The position numbers and the translations under genes were made by a program. The notes beneath the pieces were generated by a model that was not told the DNA's origin, ran no database searches, and saw only the letters and a program-made list of their open reading frames with translations. Of a stretch of 64,000 bases of DNA, positions 37,192-46,486 are shown piece after piece. The DNA is from Salmonella enterica subsp. arizonae (GTDB lineage: Bacteria; Pseudomonadota; Gammaproteobacteria; Enterobacterales; Enterobacteriaceae). Location of the stretch: the NCBI RefSeq assembly GCF_008692845.1, contig NZ_VXJW01000010.1:1-64000 (forward strand). The letters are read 5' to 3'. Position 1 is the first letter of the stretch. Each line of letters opens with the position of its first letter.

Positions 37192-39048
37192 CTACAGCTT
37201 ATCCAGTAGTTTTTTCACATCTTTACCGTTGCGGGTATCTTTATTGCGATCCGCCCAGTCATTGAGTCGACGCTTAGCCTCATCCTGCAAATACTTACGC
37301 AATAACTGATCAACTTGCAGAGTGTAATTCAACTCCTGCCACTTGCCATATACCCGCAGCGGCACCGGCGTCTCTTTCAGGAAGGTAATGAGATTGCTAT
37401 CGCCGCTCCAGCCGCCCAGCACGCGGAGGTTAAATTGCGTATCGCAATTCTGCTCAACCAGGTCCAGCGTTCCGCTGCCGGTTAACGCCAGCATGGAAGA
37501 TTGTCCGACCATATCGTCGAGCGTCAGCGTGCCCTTGTTCAGCGTTAGATTGGTAGTGAAGCGGTCCAGCCGGGTCGCGTTGTCCATATTATCCTGCGAC
37601 TGCTGCGCGTCGCCGCCGCTCCGCTCGACGGCCTGCTGCACCAGTTGCTGGAAATTCATTCCTTCAAGGCGCGTATTGCTCATGTCAACATGCGCTTTTC
37701 CCTTCCAACTGTGACGAAAAGCCTCCGCGTCAATATCCACCCCAGAGAAATCGCCAGCCAGCGACATCTTACCGGTTAGGCTAATCGGATAATGAAAGGC
37801 TTTCAGGATAGTCCCAATCTCAACATCGTTGAGACGAGGATGGAATATGACACGCGGACTGGTCGTGCGGGCATCCAGAGTGCCGGGCAGCGATAGCTGA
37901 CCGTCGGCCAGTTTCCCCTGCAACTCGTTAATATCCAGCAACCCGGCCTGATTAATCATCTTCGTCGAAACCTGGGTAAAGTCCATTCCCCGCCAGCGAA
38001 CGGAATCCGCCCGCAAAGAAATCGCCGCCGTAAAACTTTGCAGCCCCTGATAGGGCGGCGCATCAACACGCGCCGCGATAACTGGCCTGGTCAGAGGGAG
38101 CGTATTTTGTACTTGCGACGCCGCGCCGTTCGTCTGTGCCACGGTGTTATGATGCGGCAACAGATTATCCAGATTAAGCCTGGCGGACTGAAGGTCAATT
38201 TGCCATTCCGGCCGTTCCGCCATCGTGACCTGAACGTGGCCGGTCAGTGAACTGTCATTCGCCGTTAAATTTAAGTAATTAAATGAAAGACGTTTTTGCG
38301 CCTCCTGCCACTGCGCCTGGAATTGTCCCTGCCCTTCAATCCCCTGTGCCGGTAGATCCGCGCCCTGCAATTGCCAGCGCAGTTGTTCAATACCGGCGGT
38401 TAAATTATGCGGATAATCGGAAGCATCCACCGTTCCGTTGAACGATAACGAAAGATCCCGTTGATCGCGGTTCACGCGCCCCGAAAAATCAAACGTGCCG
38501 CGATGTTCGGCGTCCTGTTCCATATTCAGATGAATATCGCGCACCGTGACCTGTTCATCATTTTCATGCTGGAAAACCAGTACGCTGTCGGCAACGCGCA
38601 GACTACGGATATCAAACGACCAGCCACGATCTTCCGCTACGTCCGGCAACGTATTGTCTTTCGGCGCGATCGGCGCATCATCACTGCGTACCGCTTCCGT
38701 TTGCGGCGTCAGTTGAATCACCCCGCCTTTCAGCATGACCTGCTTAACATGAAGCTGATGACTCAATAGCGGCCATAAGGCGACGTCCAGGCGCATATTG
38801 TCAGCCCGCACCAGCGGTTCGCTGGCGCCTTGCGCCGTTAGCGTCATCCGCCCGGAAAGGATACTGAGCTGCGGCCATACGTGCCAACGCAGCGGCCCGT
38901 CCAGTTGCAACTGATACCCACTACGCGCGGCAACCTGCTGCACCATATAGGCGCGGAAATCATTCGGATTGACCAACAATACCAACGCAGAGAATCCGGC
39001 CACCAGCACGACCAGGAGAATCATCAGCGTCGTCAGAAATCGTCTCAT
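37192..39048 (-). CDS. asmA: AsmA, outer-membrane/lipid homeostasis protein
   Basis: 618 residues. An N-terminal membrane anchor (FLTTLMILLVVLVAGFSAL) is followed by a large periplasmic AsmA domain rich in beta strands, starting VNPNDFRAYMVQQVAARSGY. The AsmA C-terminal half is seen around VDMSNTRLEGMNFQQLVQQA. AsmA-like proteins are proposed to move phospholipids between the membranes; loss affects outer-membrane protein assembly. The start at 39048 follows the family and gives a signal anchor; the longer frame runs into dcd. It is downstream of dcd by 40 bp. Confidence 0.95.
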   Translation of the reverse strand: MRRFLTTLMILLVVLVAGFSALVLLVNPNDFRAYMVQQVAARSGYQLQLDGPLRWHVWPQLSILSGRMTLTAQGASEPLVRADNMRLDVALWPLLSHQLHVKQVMLKGGVIQLTPQTEAVRSDDAPIAPKDNTLPDVAEDRGWSFDIRSLRVADSVLVFQHENDEQVTVRDIHLNMEQDAEHRGTFDFSGRVNRDQRDLSLSFNGTVDASDYPHNLTAGIEQLRWQLQGADLPAQGIEGQGQFQAQWQEAQKRLSFNYLNLTANDSSLTGHVQVTMAERPEWQIDLQSARLNLDNLLPHHNTVAQTNGAASQVQNTLPLTRPVIAARVDAPPYQGLQSFTAAISLRADSVRWRGMDFTQVSTKMINQAGLLDINELQGKLADGQLSLPGTLDARTTSPRVIFHPRLNDVEIGTILKAFHYPISLTGKMSLAGDFSGVDIDAEAFRHSWKGKAHVDMSNTRLEGMNFQQLVQQAVERSGGDAQQSQDNMDNATRLDRFTTNLTLNKGTLTLDDMVGQSSMLALTGSGTLDLVEQNCDTQFNLRVLGGWSGDSNLITFLKETPVPLRVYGKWQELNYTLQVDQLLRKYLQDEAKRRLNDWADRNKDTRNGKDVKKLLDKL

Positions 39049-39088
39049 GCTACCCTCAATGGACCGGCTGTATTGCGCCGAATAGCTC

Positions 39089-39670
39089 TCAGTCTTTATC
39101 AATCCGGCTGGCAACAGCGCCCTGCTGATCGCGATATTTGGCATCCTGACGGCGGTTATAAGGCCGCGCCGCCGGGCCGGACAGCGGCTCAAAGCTCAGG
39201 GCGCCGATGAGCATACCCGGACGTAAAGCCAGCGGCAGCTTCCCTGAGTTGTAAAACTCAAGCACAATGCAACCTGACCAGCCGGGATCGATACGGTGCG
39301 CGGTCACATGCACCATCAGTCCCAGACGCGCCAGCGAGGAACGGCCATCCAGCCATCCCACTAAATCCGGCGGCAGGGTAACGGACTCATAGGTTACGGC
39401 CAACGCCAGTTCGCCCGGATGCAGATAAAATGCCTCGCCGTCCGGCAAAACAATTTCATCGCTCATCACGCGATCAAGCGCCGCGCTCACTTCATCTTTC
39501 GGCCCGCTCAGGTCGATAAACGCCGCCGTATGGCCACGGAAGGTTCGAAATTTATTGCCAAGACGTACATCGACCGTCGCGCCGTTAATGCGCTCTACGG
39601 GAGGTCGCGGGGTGATAGACAAACGGCCTTCATCCAGCCAGGCTTCAATATCTCGGTCGCATAAACGCAT
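39089..39670 (-). CDS. dcd: dCTP deaminase Dcd
   Basis: 193 residues. It converts dCTP to dUTP, the main route to dTMP in enterobacteria. The start [19 protein letters not shown], the active-site [13 protein letters not shown] (S111, R115 region) and [20 protein letters not shown] (catalytic E138 region) match E. coli Dcd closely. It lies between udk and asmA on the same strand, with 90 and 40 bp gaps, so it is probably co-transcribed with them. Confidence 0.97.
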   Translation of the reverse strand: MRLCDRDIEAWLDEGRLSITPRPPVERINGATVDVRLGNKFRTFRGHTAAFIDLSGPKDEVSAALDRVMSDEIVLPDGEAFYLHPGELALAVTYESVTLPPDLVGWLDGRSSLARLGLMVHVTAHRIDPGWSGCIVLEFYNSGKLPLALRPGMLIGALSFEPLSGPAARPYNRRQDAKYRDQQGAVASRIDKD

Positions 39671-39760
39671 GGCACTTTCTCCTTTCGCGCATCAAGCCCT
39701 TAAATCATGCACATCAAGGGCTAACCAGGTTATCACTGAACGGTACACAATTCGCCAGAT

Positions 39761-40402
39761 TTATTCAAAGAACTGGCTGATTTTCGCTTTCAGAATATCA
39801 ATAGCGATGCGGTTTTTACCGCCGCGCGGCACGATAATATCCGCATATTGTTTGGAAGGCTCAATAAATTGCAGGAACATCGGACGCACCGTTTTCTGAT
39901 ATTGCGCCATCACCGAATCCATTGAGCGACCACGCTCGTTCACATCGCGTTTGATACGGCGCATCAAACAGATATCCAGCGGCGTATCGACAAAAATAGA
40001 GAAGTTCATCTCTTCACGCAAACGCGCGTCGGTCAGTAACAGAATGCCTTCAAGAATAATCACTTTCTTCGGTTCTACGCGAACCGTTTCCTGCATACGG
40101 GTATGCTCAACATAGCTATATACCGGTAATTCAATCGCCGAACCGCGCTTAAGCGCCTGGAGATGCTGAAATAGCAAGCTGTGATCCATCGCGTTCGGAT
40201 GGTCATAGTTGGTTTTTACGCGTTCTTCCATCGACAGATGGCTTTGATCTTTGTAATAACTGTCTTCGGGAATAACGCCAATATGTTCGTCACCCACTTG
40301 TTCACGCAATTCGCGGTAAAGGGTACTGGCAATAAGACTCTTGCCGGAAGCCGATGCGCCAGCGATACCAATAATGACGCACTGATGAGACTGATCAGTC
40401 AT
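39761..40402 (-). CDS. udk: Uridine/cytidine kinase Udk
   Basis: 213 residues. The P-loop is [15 protein letters not shown] near residue 12. The substrate region DSYYKDQ, the [12 protein letters not shown] motif and [13 protein letters not shown] are conserved. It phosphorylates uridine and cytidine with GTP or ATP in the pyrimidine salvage pathway. It is first gene of the udk-dcd-asmA series and divergent from yegE. Confidence 0.97.
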
Positions 40403-40732
40403 AAATTTAGCGACCTGATTAACCTGGATGTAAGGAAGGGCGGCGCCGAAACGCCAAACGCGGCAATTATAGGGATTTCAGCGGCGCGATACCAGTCCGG
40501 CGCTGTGCCACGGTTAATTTGCCGGCGGTACATTCGACGTCGCGACGTAAAAGCGTTCAGTTTTAACGCGGGCGGCGGATTTAAAGCCCCATCTGGAGGA
40601 TGAATATGCCAGGCACCACAATTTATATACAGCCAGCGTATAAATCATTACGCGTTTATACTAGCATAATAACAGAGTAAACTGACGCGTCCGGTATTCC
40701 GCGACGTTACCGGCGATTCGGATAGAGCGGTA
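40403..40732. other. udk-yegE divergent intergenic region
   Basis: 330 bp with no gene. TATACT at 40657-40662 inside CGTTTATACTAGC looks like a -10 for yegE transcription (a sigma-S-type promoter would fit, since E. coli yegE is RpoS-dependent, but this is inference). Confidence 0.4.
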
Positions 40733-43723
40733 ATGAGTAAACCATCCCAACATGTTTTCGTTACCGTCCCCCACCCGCTATTGCGTCTGGTCAGTTTAGG
40801 CCTGGTCGCGTTTGTCTTTACGCTCTTTTCGCTCGCGTTATCGCGTTTCGGCACCCAACTCGCGCCGCTGTGGTTCCCCACCTCCATTATGATGGTAGCG
40901 TTTTACCGCCATGCGGGCCGTCTGTGGCCGGGGATCGCGGTCGCCTGCTCGCTTGGCAGTATCGGCGCCTCGCTGACTTTATTTCCAGCCGCCTCGCTTA
41001 ATTTTAGCTGGATGGCAATTAATATTATCGAAGCGGTCACTGGCGCGCTACTGCTGCGAAAGTTGCTCCCCCGGTATAACCCCTTACAAAATTTGAATGA
41101 CTGGTTCCGTCTGGCTATCGGCAGCGCTGTGATTCCTCCGCTACTCGGCGGCCTGTTATTTTGGCTGATGGCGCCGGAAGCGGTCGCCTCGAAAGCGAGT
41201 CTGATTTGGGTATTATCGGAAGCCATCGGCGCTCTGGCGCTGGCGCCATTAGGTTTACTGTTTAAACCACACTATCTGTTACGTCATCGCGATCCACATC
41301 TGTTGCTGGAAACGCTATTGACGCTGGTGATTACGCTGACGCTAAGCTGGCTCGCCATGCGCTATATCCCGTGGCCATTTACATGCGTTATCGTCCTGCT
41401 GATGTGGAGCGCGGTGCGCCTGCCGCGAATGGAGGCGTTTTTAATTTTTCTGGCTACCGTTATTATGGTCTCGCTAATGCTGGCCAATGACCCTACTCTG
41501 CTCGCCACGCCGAAAATCGACGTGATGGTCAATATGCCGTGGCTGCCTTTTTTAATGATCCTGCTGCCCGCCAATATGATGACGATGGTAATGTACGCGT
41601 TTCGCACGGAGCGTAAGCACATCACGGAAAGCGAAGCCCGTTTTCGCAACGCGATGGAATATTCTGCTGTTGGCATGGCGCTGGTTGGTATGGAGGGCCA
41701 GTGGCTACAGGTCAATAAATCCCTGAGCCATTTTCTTGGCTACAGCCAGGATGAATTACGCGCGATGACATTTCAGCAACTGACCTGGCCGGAAGACCTG
41801 AACAACGATCTTGAGCAGCTAAACATGCTGGTGCGCGGCGATATCAACAGTTATTCCATGGAAAAACGCTACTACACCCGCAGCGGCGAGGTTGTCTGGG
41901 CGCTGCTGGCCGTCTCGCTGGTTCGTCATAAAGACAATCAACCTCTCTATTTTATTGCCCAGATCGAAGATATTAACGATCTAAAGCAAAGCGAGCAGGA
42001 GAACCAGCGGTTGATGGAGCGTATTACGCTGGCGAACGAAGCGCTATTTCAGGAAAAAGAGCGGTTGCACATCACTCTCGACTCTATCGGAGAAGCAGTG
42101 GTGTGTATTGATGTCGATATGAATATCACCTTTATGAACCCGATCGCTGAGAAGATGAGCGGCTGGCGGCAAGAAAATGCTTTAGGCGTGCCGTTATTAA
42201 CGGTTCTACGCATTACGTCAGGTAATAATGGTCCGCTGTTGGAGGATATTTACCGCGCCGACAGGTCGCGATCTGACATGGAACAGGAGGTGGTGCTCCA
42301 TTGTCGTAACGGCGGCAGCTACGATATTCATTACAGCATCACGCCGCTCAGTACGCTTGACGGCGACAATATTGGTTCGGTTCTGGTTATCCAGGATGTC
42401 ACCGAATCACGAAAAATGTTACGCCAGCTCAGCTACAGCGCAACCCACGACGCCCTTACCCATCTCGCCAACCGCGCAAGTTTTGAAAAACGGCTTCAAC
42501 AGCGCCTGCAAACGATACAGGAATCGCCTCAACATCATGCGCTGGTGTTTATCGATCTGGACCGTTTTAAAGCGGTTAACGACAGCGCGGGCCATGCCGC
42601 CGGCGACGCCTTGTTGCGCGAACTCGCGTCGCTGATGCTCAGTATGCTTCGATCCGGCGATCTCTTAGCCCGTCTGGGCGGCGACGAGTTTGGGCTGCTG
42701 CTGCCGGATTGTAATAGTGACAGCGCGTGCTTTACCGTGACGCGGCTTATCAACGCCATTAATGATTATCATTTTATGTGGGAAGGGCGCCTGCATCGGA
42801 TCGGCGCCAGCGCCGGGATCACGATGATAAATGAACATAACTGCCAGCTCACAGAGGTCGTGTCTCAGGCAGATATTGCCTGCTACGCCGCGAAAAATAG
42901 CGGCCGCAGCCGTCTGACCGTGTACGAACCGCAGGATGTATTAACCCCGTCAAGGGGAATGATGCCGCTGGAAGAACAGTGGCGCATGATTAAAACTAAC
43001 CATCTGCTGATGCTTGCCAGAAACGTCGTGGCGCCGCGTACACCGGAGGCTACCAGCTTTTGGCTGGTCTCGCTCAGGCTGTGGACCAGCGAAGGGGACG
43101 TCATGGAAGAGCGCGCGTTCCGGGCAGGATTAGCCGATCCCGCGCTGCATCACGCGCTCGACCGACGGGTATTCCATGAATTTTTCCACCATGCGGCGAC
43201 CGCCGTCGCCAGCAAAGGATTAAGCGTCGCGCTGCCGCTGTCTGCCGCAGGATTATGCAGCGCCACCCTTATTGATGAACTACTGGAGCAACGGGAGCAT
43301 AGCCCACTGCCGCCACGGTTATTACACCTGATTATTCCGGCTGACGTTATCGTTAAGCAGGCGGAGACCGCCGTTGCGACTCTGCAAAAATTGCGGCAAC
43401 GCGGCTGCCAAATTATTCTCAGCCAGGTCGGGCGCGATTTACATCTTTTTAATTTACTGAACCCGCATATCGCCGATTATTTACTGCTGGATAGCGACCT
43501 TATCGCCAACATTCATGAGAGTTTAATGGATGAAATGCTGGCTTCGATTATCCAGGGGCACGCCCAGCGTCTGGACATCAAAACGCTCGCCGGGCCGGTA
43601 CAAAACTCACAGGTGCTGGATACGCTCTCCAGCATTGGCGTGGATCTGATTTATGGCGATGCCATCGCCGAAACTCAGCCGCTGGATCTGTTACTGAATA
43701 CCAGCTATTTCGCTATCCATTGA
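40733..43723 (+). CDS. yegE: Diguanylate cyclase YegE/DgcE, lacking one PAS domain
   Basis: 996 residues. An N-terminal MASE1 membrane sensor domain (about 1-290, eight segments) is followed by one PAS/PAC unit (about 300-425), a second PAS (about 445-560, LHITLDSIGEAVVCIDVDMN), a GGDEF domain with intact LGGDEFGLLLPD near residue 650, and a degenerate EAL-like domain (about 750-990) without the EAL motif. It makes c-di-GMP, controlling curli and cellulose output. E. coli DgcE, as I recall it, has 1105 residues and three PAS units. Here the sequence runs ITLANEA-LFQEKERL at residue 437, exactly where the E. coli middle PAS lies between two NEA codon sets, so one PAS is cleanly absent. The 3' end overlaps convergent alkA by 33 bp. 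Confidence 0.95.
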   Translation: MSKPSQHVFVTVPHPLLRLVSLGLVAFVFTLFSLALSRFGTQLAPLWFPTSIMMVAFYRHAGRLWPGIAVACSLGSIGASLTLFPAASLNFSWMAINIIEAVTGALLLRKLLPRYNPLQNLNDWFRLAIGSAVIPPLLGGLLFWLMAPEAVASKASLIWVLSEAIGALALAPLGLLFKPHYLLRHRDPHLLLETLLTLVITLTLSWLAMRYIPWPFTCVIVLLMWSAVRLPRMEAFLIFLATVIMVSLMLANDPTLLATPKIDVMVNMPWLPFLMILLPANMMTMVMYAFRTERKHITESEARFRNAMEYSAVGMALVGMEGQWLQVNKSLSHFLGYSQDELRAMTFQQLTWPEDLNNDLEQLNMLVRGDINSYSMEKRYYTRSGEVVWALLAVSLVRHKDNQPLYFIAQIEDINDLKQSEQENQRLMERITLANEALFQEKERLHITLDSIGEAVVCIDVDMNITFMNPIAEKMSGWRQENALGVPLLTVLRITSGNNGPLLEDIYRADRSRSDMEQEVVLHCRNGGSYDIHYSITPLSTLDGDNIGSVLVIQDVTESRKMLRQLSYSATHDALTHLANRASFEKRLQQRLQTIQESPQHHALVFIDLDRFKAVNDSAGHAAGDALLRELASLMLSMLRSGDLLARLGGDEFGLLLPDCNSDSACFTVTRLINAINDYHFMWEGRLHRIGASAGITMINEHNCQLTEVVSQADIACYAAKNSGRSRLTVYEPQDVLTPSRGMMPLEEQWRMIKTNHLLMLARNVVAPRTPEATSFWLVSLRLWTSEGDVMEERAFRAGLADPALHHALDRRVFHEFFHHAATAVASKGLSVALPLSAAGLCSATLIDELLEQREHSPLPPRLLHLIIPADVIVKQAETAVATLQKLRQRGCQIILSQVGRDLHLFNLLNPHIADYLLLDSDLIANIHESLMDEMLASIIQGHAQRLDIKTLAGPVQNSQVLDTLSSIGVDLIYGDAIAETQPLDLLLNTSYFAIH

Positions 43724-44560
43724 CGGCTGCCAGCCGTGGGTATACCAGATATGCAGTAGCGCGTAAGAACGCCACGGTTTCCAGCGCTCCGCGTATTGTC
43801 GGATCTGCGCGGCCGTCATCCCGGCGAATCGCTGCTTAATTAAGTAATCATCGGGCAAAAAGATATCTTTTGCCTGCCAGCCGCGCAGGGCGAAATAGTT
43901 CGCCGTCCAGCGTCCAATGCCCGGAAATGTTTGCAAATGTTTAACGCTCTGCTCAATATCCGTCGGCGCGGTGAGCGCAAGTTTTCCCACAAGCGTCGCC
44001 TGCGCCAGATGAATCAGCGCTTCGGCACGCCGACGCGGCATCCCCAGCGCTTTCAGAGCCAACGGATCGGCCAACGCCAGCGTTTCCGGACCGGGAAAAC
44101 AGACATAATCAGGCGCGTCCGGCAGCGTCTCGCCATAGCGGCGCGCCACTTTCGCCGTCAACCTTGCCGCCATCGCGACGCTCACCAGTTGCCCCAGTAT
44201 CGCCCGCACGCCTTGCTCAAAGGTATCGACTGACCCCGGTAAGCGCAACCCCGGCCTGGCCTCGCCCAGTCGCCCCAGCGCGACGGCGACCTGCGCGGGC
44301 TGGCAGTCAAGATCAAACAGACGCGAAATCTTCGCCAGACACGCCGACGCGACAGGGAGCAAGCCGGCGCTCAAGGTAATCTGCAAAGTATGGTTAGACA
44401 GATTGGGCCTTACGCTTACCAGCCCGCGATGCTCCCCCACAACCAGGCTGCGCGCATAAAAGCCCTCACCCACCGTTTCAACGCCATCCACCGCACGCGC
44501 GGCAAGAAAGCCCAACATCCACGACCAGTCATAAGGCGGCTGCCAGCTCAGGGTAAACAT
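43691..44560 (-). CDS. alkA: DNA-3-methyladenine glycosylase II AlkA
   Basis: 289 residues. The N-terminal AlkA_N fold starts FTLSWQPPYDWSWMLGFLAA. The helix-hairpin-helix is LQTFPGIGRWTANYFALRGW, with the catalytic Asp in DIFLPDDYLIKQRF. It excises alkylated bases such as 3-methyladenine in base-excision repair; in E. coli it is induced by Ada. Start ATG 44560 with RBS AGGAGAA; an upstream in-frame extension is rejected. Its last 33 bp overlap the convergent yegE end. Confidence 0.95.
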   Translation of the reverse strand: MFTLSWQPPYDWSWMLGFLAARAVDGVETVGEGFYARSLVVGEHRGLVSVRPNLSNHTLQITLSAGLLPVASACLAKISRLFDLDCQPAQVAVALGRLGEARPGLRLPGSVDTFEQGVRAILGQLVSVAMAARLTAKVARRYGETLPDAPDYVCFPGPETLALADPLALKALGMPRRRAEALIHLAQATLVGKLALTAPTDIEQSVKHLQTFPGIGRWTANYFALRGWQAKDIFLPDDYLIKQRFAGMTAAQIRQYAERWKPWRSYALLHIWYTHGWQPSMDSEIAGIQ

Positions 44561-44693
44561 GCTTTTCTCCTTTATTCGACGCTTCAGCATAAACGCTAAT
44601 CGCGCGTAACGCCTTGCTTTCATATTCCAGTTGTCGTCGCGACGACATTTCGCTAAAGTCACGCCCCTTCTTCACTGGCATGGGGATTTTAAG

Positions 44694-46046
44694 GTGTTTA
44701 TTGGATTTGACTACGGTACGGCAAACTGCTCTGTCGCTATTATGCGCAACGGGCGTCCACAGTTGCTTACGATGGAAAATAACAGCACGTTGCTGCCGTC
44801 TATGCTGTGCGCGCCGACGCGTGAAGCGGTGAGCGAGTGGCTATACCGCCATTATGATGTGCCGGCAACGGATGAAGAAACCCAGGCGCTGCTGCGCCGC
44901 GCAATACGCTACAACCGCGAGGAAGATATTGAGGTTCACGCGCAAAGCGTACAGTTTGGTCTGGCGTCGCTGGCGCACTATATTGACGATCCCCAGGAAG
45001 TCTGGTTCGTCAAATCGCCAAAATCTTTTCTAGGCGCCAGCGGCCTGAAGCCGCAGCAGGTCGCGCTGTTTGAAGATTTGGTCTGCGCCATGATGGTACA
45101 TATCCGCACTATGGCGCACAGCCAATTACCGGAGGCTATTACCCAGGCGGTAATTGGTCGTCCGATCAACTTTCAGGGGCTTGGCGGCGACGACGCAAAC
45201 CGCCAGGCGCAAGGTATTCTGGAGCGGGCGGCAAAACGCGCCGGTTTTCAGGAGGTGGTATTTCAGTATGAACCGGTCGCGGCGGGCCTGGACTACGAGG
45301 CCACGCTGCAGGAAGAGAAGCGCGTGCTGGTCGTGGATATTGGCGGCGGCACCACCGACTGTTCCATGCTGCTGATGGGGCCGCAGTGGCGTCAGCGCGC
45401 CGATCGTGAAAACAGCCTGCTGGGACACAGCGGTTGCCGCGTGGGCGGAAACGATCTGGATATCGCGCTGGCCTTTAAAAATCTGATGCCTTTGCTGGGC
45501 ATGGGCGGCGAAACCGAAAAAGGCATCGCCCTGCCGGTGCTGCCGTGGTGGAACGCCGTCGCGATTAACGACGTCCCGGCGCAAAGCGATTTTTACAGCA
45601 GCGCGAATGGTCGTCTGTTGAATGAGTTAGTTCGCAACGCGCGTGAAGCAGACAAGGTCGCGTTGCTGCTCAAGGTCTGGCGTCAGCGGCTTAGCTACCG
45701 CCTGGTACGCTGCGCGGAAGAGAGCAAAATCGCCCTTTCCGGACAAGCGGATGTGACGGCGAGACTGCCATTTATCAGTGACGAACTGGCGGTCGCTATC
45801 AGCCAGCAAGGGCTGGAAGCGGCGCTGGATCAGCCATTAGCGCGCATTCTGGAACAGGTGCAACTGGCGCTGGAAAGCGCGCAGGAAAAACCGGATGTCA
45901 TCTATCTGACCGGCGGCAGCGCCCGTTCGCCATTGATTAAAAAAGCGCTTTCTGAACAGCTACCGGGCATACCCATCGCGGGCGGCGATGATTTCGGCTC
46001 CGTCACCGCAGGGCTGGCGCGCTGGGCGGAGGTCGTTTTCCGCTAA
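44694..46046 (+). CDS. yegD: Hsp70-family actin-like protein YegD
   Basis: 450 residues with a GTG start at 44694 preceded by GGGGA. The ATPase core motifs are IGFDYGTANCSVAIM (phosphate 1), VLVVDIGGGTTDCSMLLMG (phosphate 2) and VIYLTGGSARSPLIKKAL (adenosine). The protein ends after the ATPase domain, so it lacks the DnaK substrate-binding domain. It is a putative chaperone of unknown client. It is divergent from alkA. Confidence 0.94.
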   Translation: MFIGFDYGTANCSVAIMRNGRPQLLTMENNSTLLPSMLCAPTREAVSEWLYRHYDVPATDEETQALLRRAIRYNREEDIEVHAQSVQFGLASLAHYIDDPQEVWFVKSPKSFLGASGLKPQQVALFEDLVCAMMVHIRTMAHSQLPEAITQAVIGRPINFQGLGGDDANRQAQGILERAAKRAGFQEVVFQYEPVAAGLDYEATLQEEKRVLVVDIGGGTTDCSMLLMGPQWRQRADRENSLLGHSGCRVGGNDLDIALAFKNLMPLLGMGGETEKGIALPVLPWWNAVAINDVPAQSDFYSSANGRLLNELVRNAREADKVALLLKVWRQRLSYRLVRCAEESKIALSGQADVTARLPFISDELAVAISQQGLEAALDQPLARILEQVQLALESAQEKPDVIYLTGGSARSPLIKKALSEQLPGIPIAGGDDFGSVTAGLARWAEVVFR

Positions 46047-46073
46047 GCGCCTCGCAAGCTCAGCGCTGATGAA

Positions 46074-46102
46074 TTGACATTATTCTTAATGTGGCTTAAC
46101 GT
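46074..46102 (+). promoter_or_regulatory. Promoter of the Sib antisense RNA
   Basis: TTGACA (46074-46079), a 17-base spacer and TAACGT (46097-46102) place transcription start at about 46109, just at the conserved 5' end of Sib RNA. A strong constitutive-looking promoter is expected for a type I antitoxin. Confidence 0.75.
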
Positions 46103-46143
46103 CAGGAGTGAGGGTAAGGGAGGATTCTCCTCCCCCTGGCATC

Positions 46144-46203
46144 TTAGTAAGTCTGGAAGCTAATCACTAAGAGTATCACCAGTATGATGACTGACGTCAT
46201 CAT
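46144..46203 (-). CDS. ibs: Ibs toxic hydrophobic peptide
   Basis: A 19-residue peptide, MMTSVIILVILLVISFQTY, preceded by AAGGAAAGG. Length, double Met start and hydrophobic VIIL..LL.ISF core are those of Ibs peptides, which insert in the inner membrane and depolarise it when not repressed by Sib RNA. It is encoded precisely opposite the sib RNA. Confidence 0.9.
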   Translation of the reverse strand: MMTSVIILVILLVISFQTY

Positions 46204-46221
46204 AACCCTTTCCTTATTTTG

Positions 46222-46245
46222 GCCCCTTCCTCGGGAGGGGCTTTC
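46222..46245 (+). terminator. Intrinsic terminator of sib RNA
   Basis: GCCCCTTCC and GGAGGGGC form the stem around a TCG loop, followed by TTTCC. Confidence 0.75.
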
Positions 46246-46409
46246 CTGTTTCAGCGTCCTGCTGAAATCGGTGGCTTACCTCCATTGTCGTACCGCCACT
46301 TAACCGCACTTTGCCGCGTGAACGATTTTCACCGATGATAGCTGCGTAGCGACTCGCAACGCGAGGTCGCCATTCAGAATAATCCCGACCGTGTTCCATA
46401 ATTCCTCCA

Positions 46410-46427
46410 TTTTTCTCCCTTCCCTGC
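46410..46427 (+). promoter_or_regulatory. Candidate BaeR-binding site upstream of mdtA
   Basis: TTTTTCTCC at 46410-46418 equals the first half of the E. coli BaeR box TTTTTCTCCATDATTGGC; the second half (CTTCCCTGC) is poorly kept apart from the final GC. It lies 60-77 bp before the mdtA ATG, a suitable place for an activator. Confidence 0.45.
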
Positions 46428-46486
46428 TGACTACAATAGAGGGAGCAACATTCCGCAAAACGTTTCAGGATGAGAAACTTAAAACG

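Larger units (their letters stand above)
46109..46245 (+). ncRNA. sib: Sib antitoxin small RNA
   Basis: About 137 nt, matching the E. coli Sib (QUAD) RNAs from the GTGAGGGTAAGGGAGG start, through CCCCCTGGCATCTTAG, to the terminal hairpin GCCCCTTCC/GGAGGGGC and T-run. It overlaps the ibs toxin frame completely in antisense, so it represses toxin synthesis by base-pairing and mRNA degradation. E. coli K-12 carries two Sib loci at this site (before mdtA); only one is found here. Confidence 0.92.
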
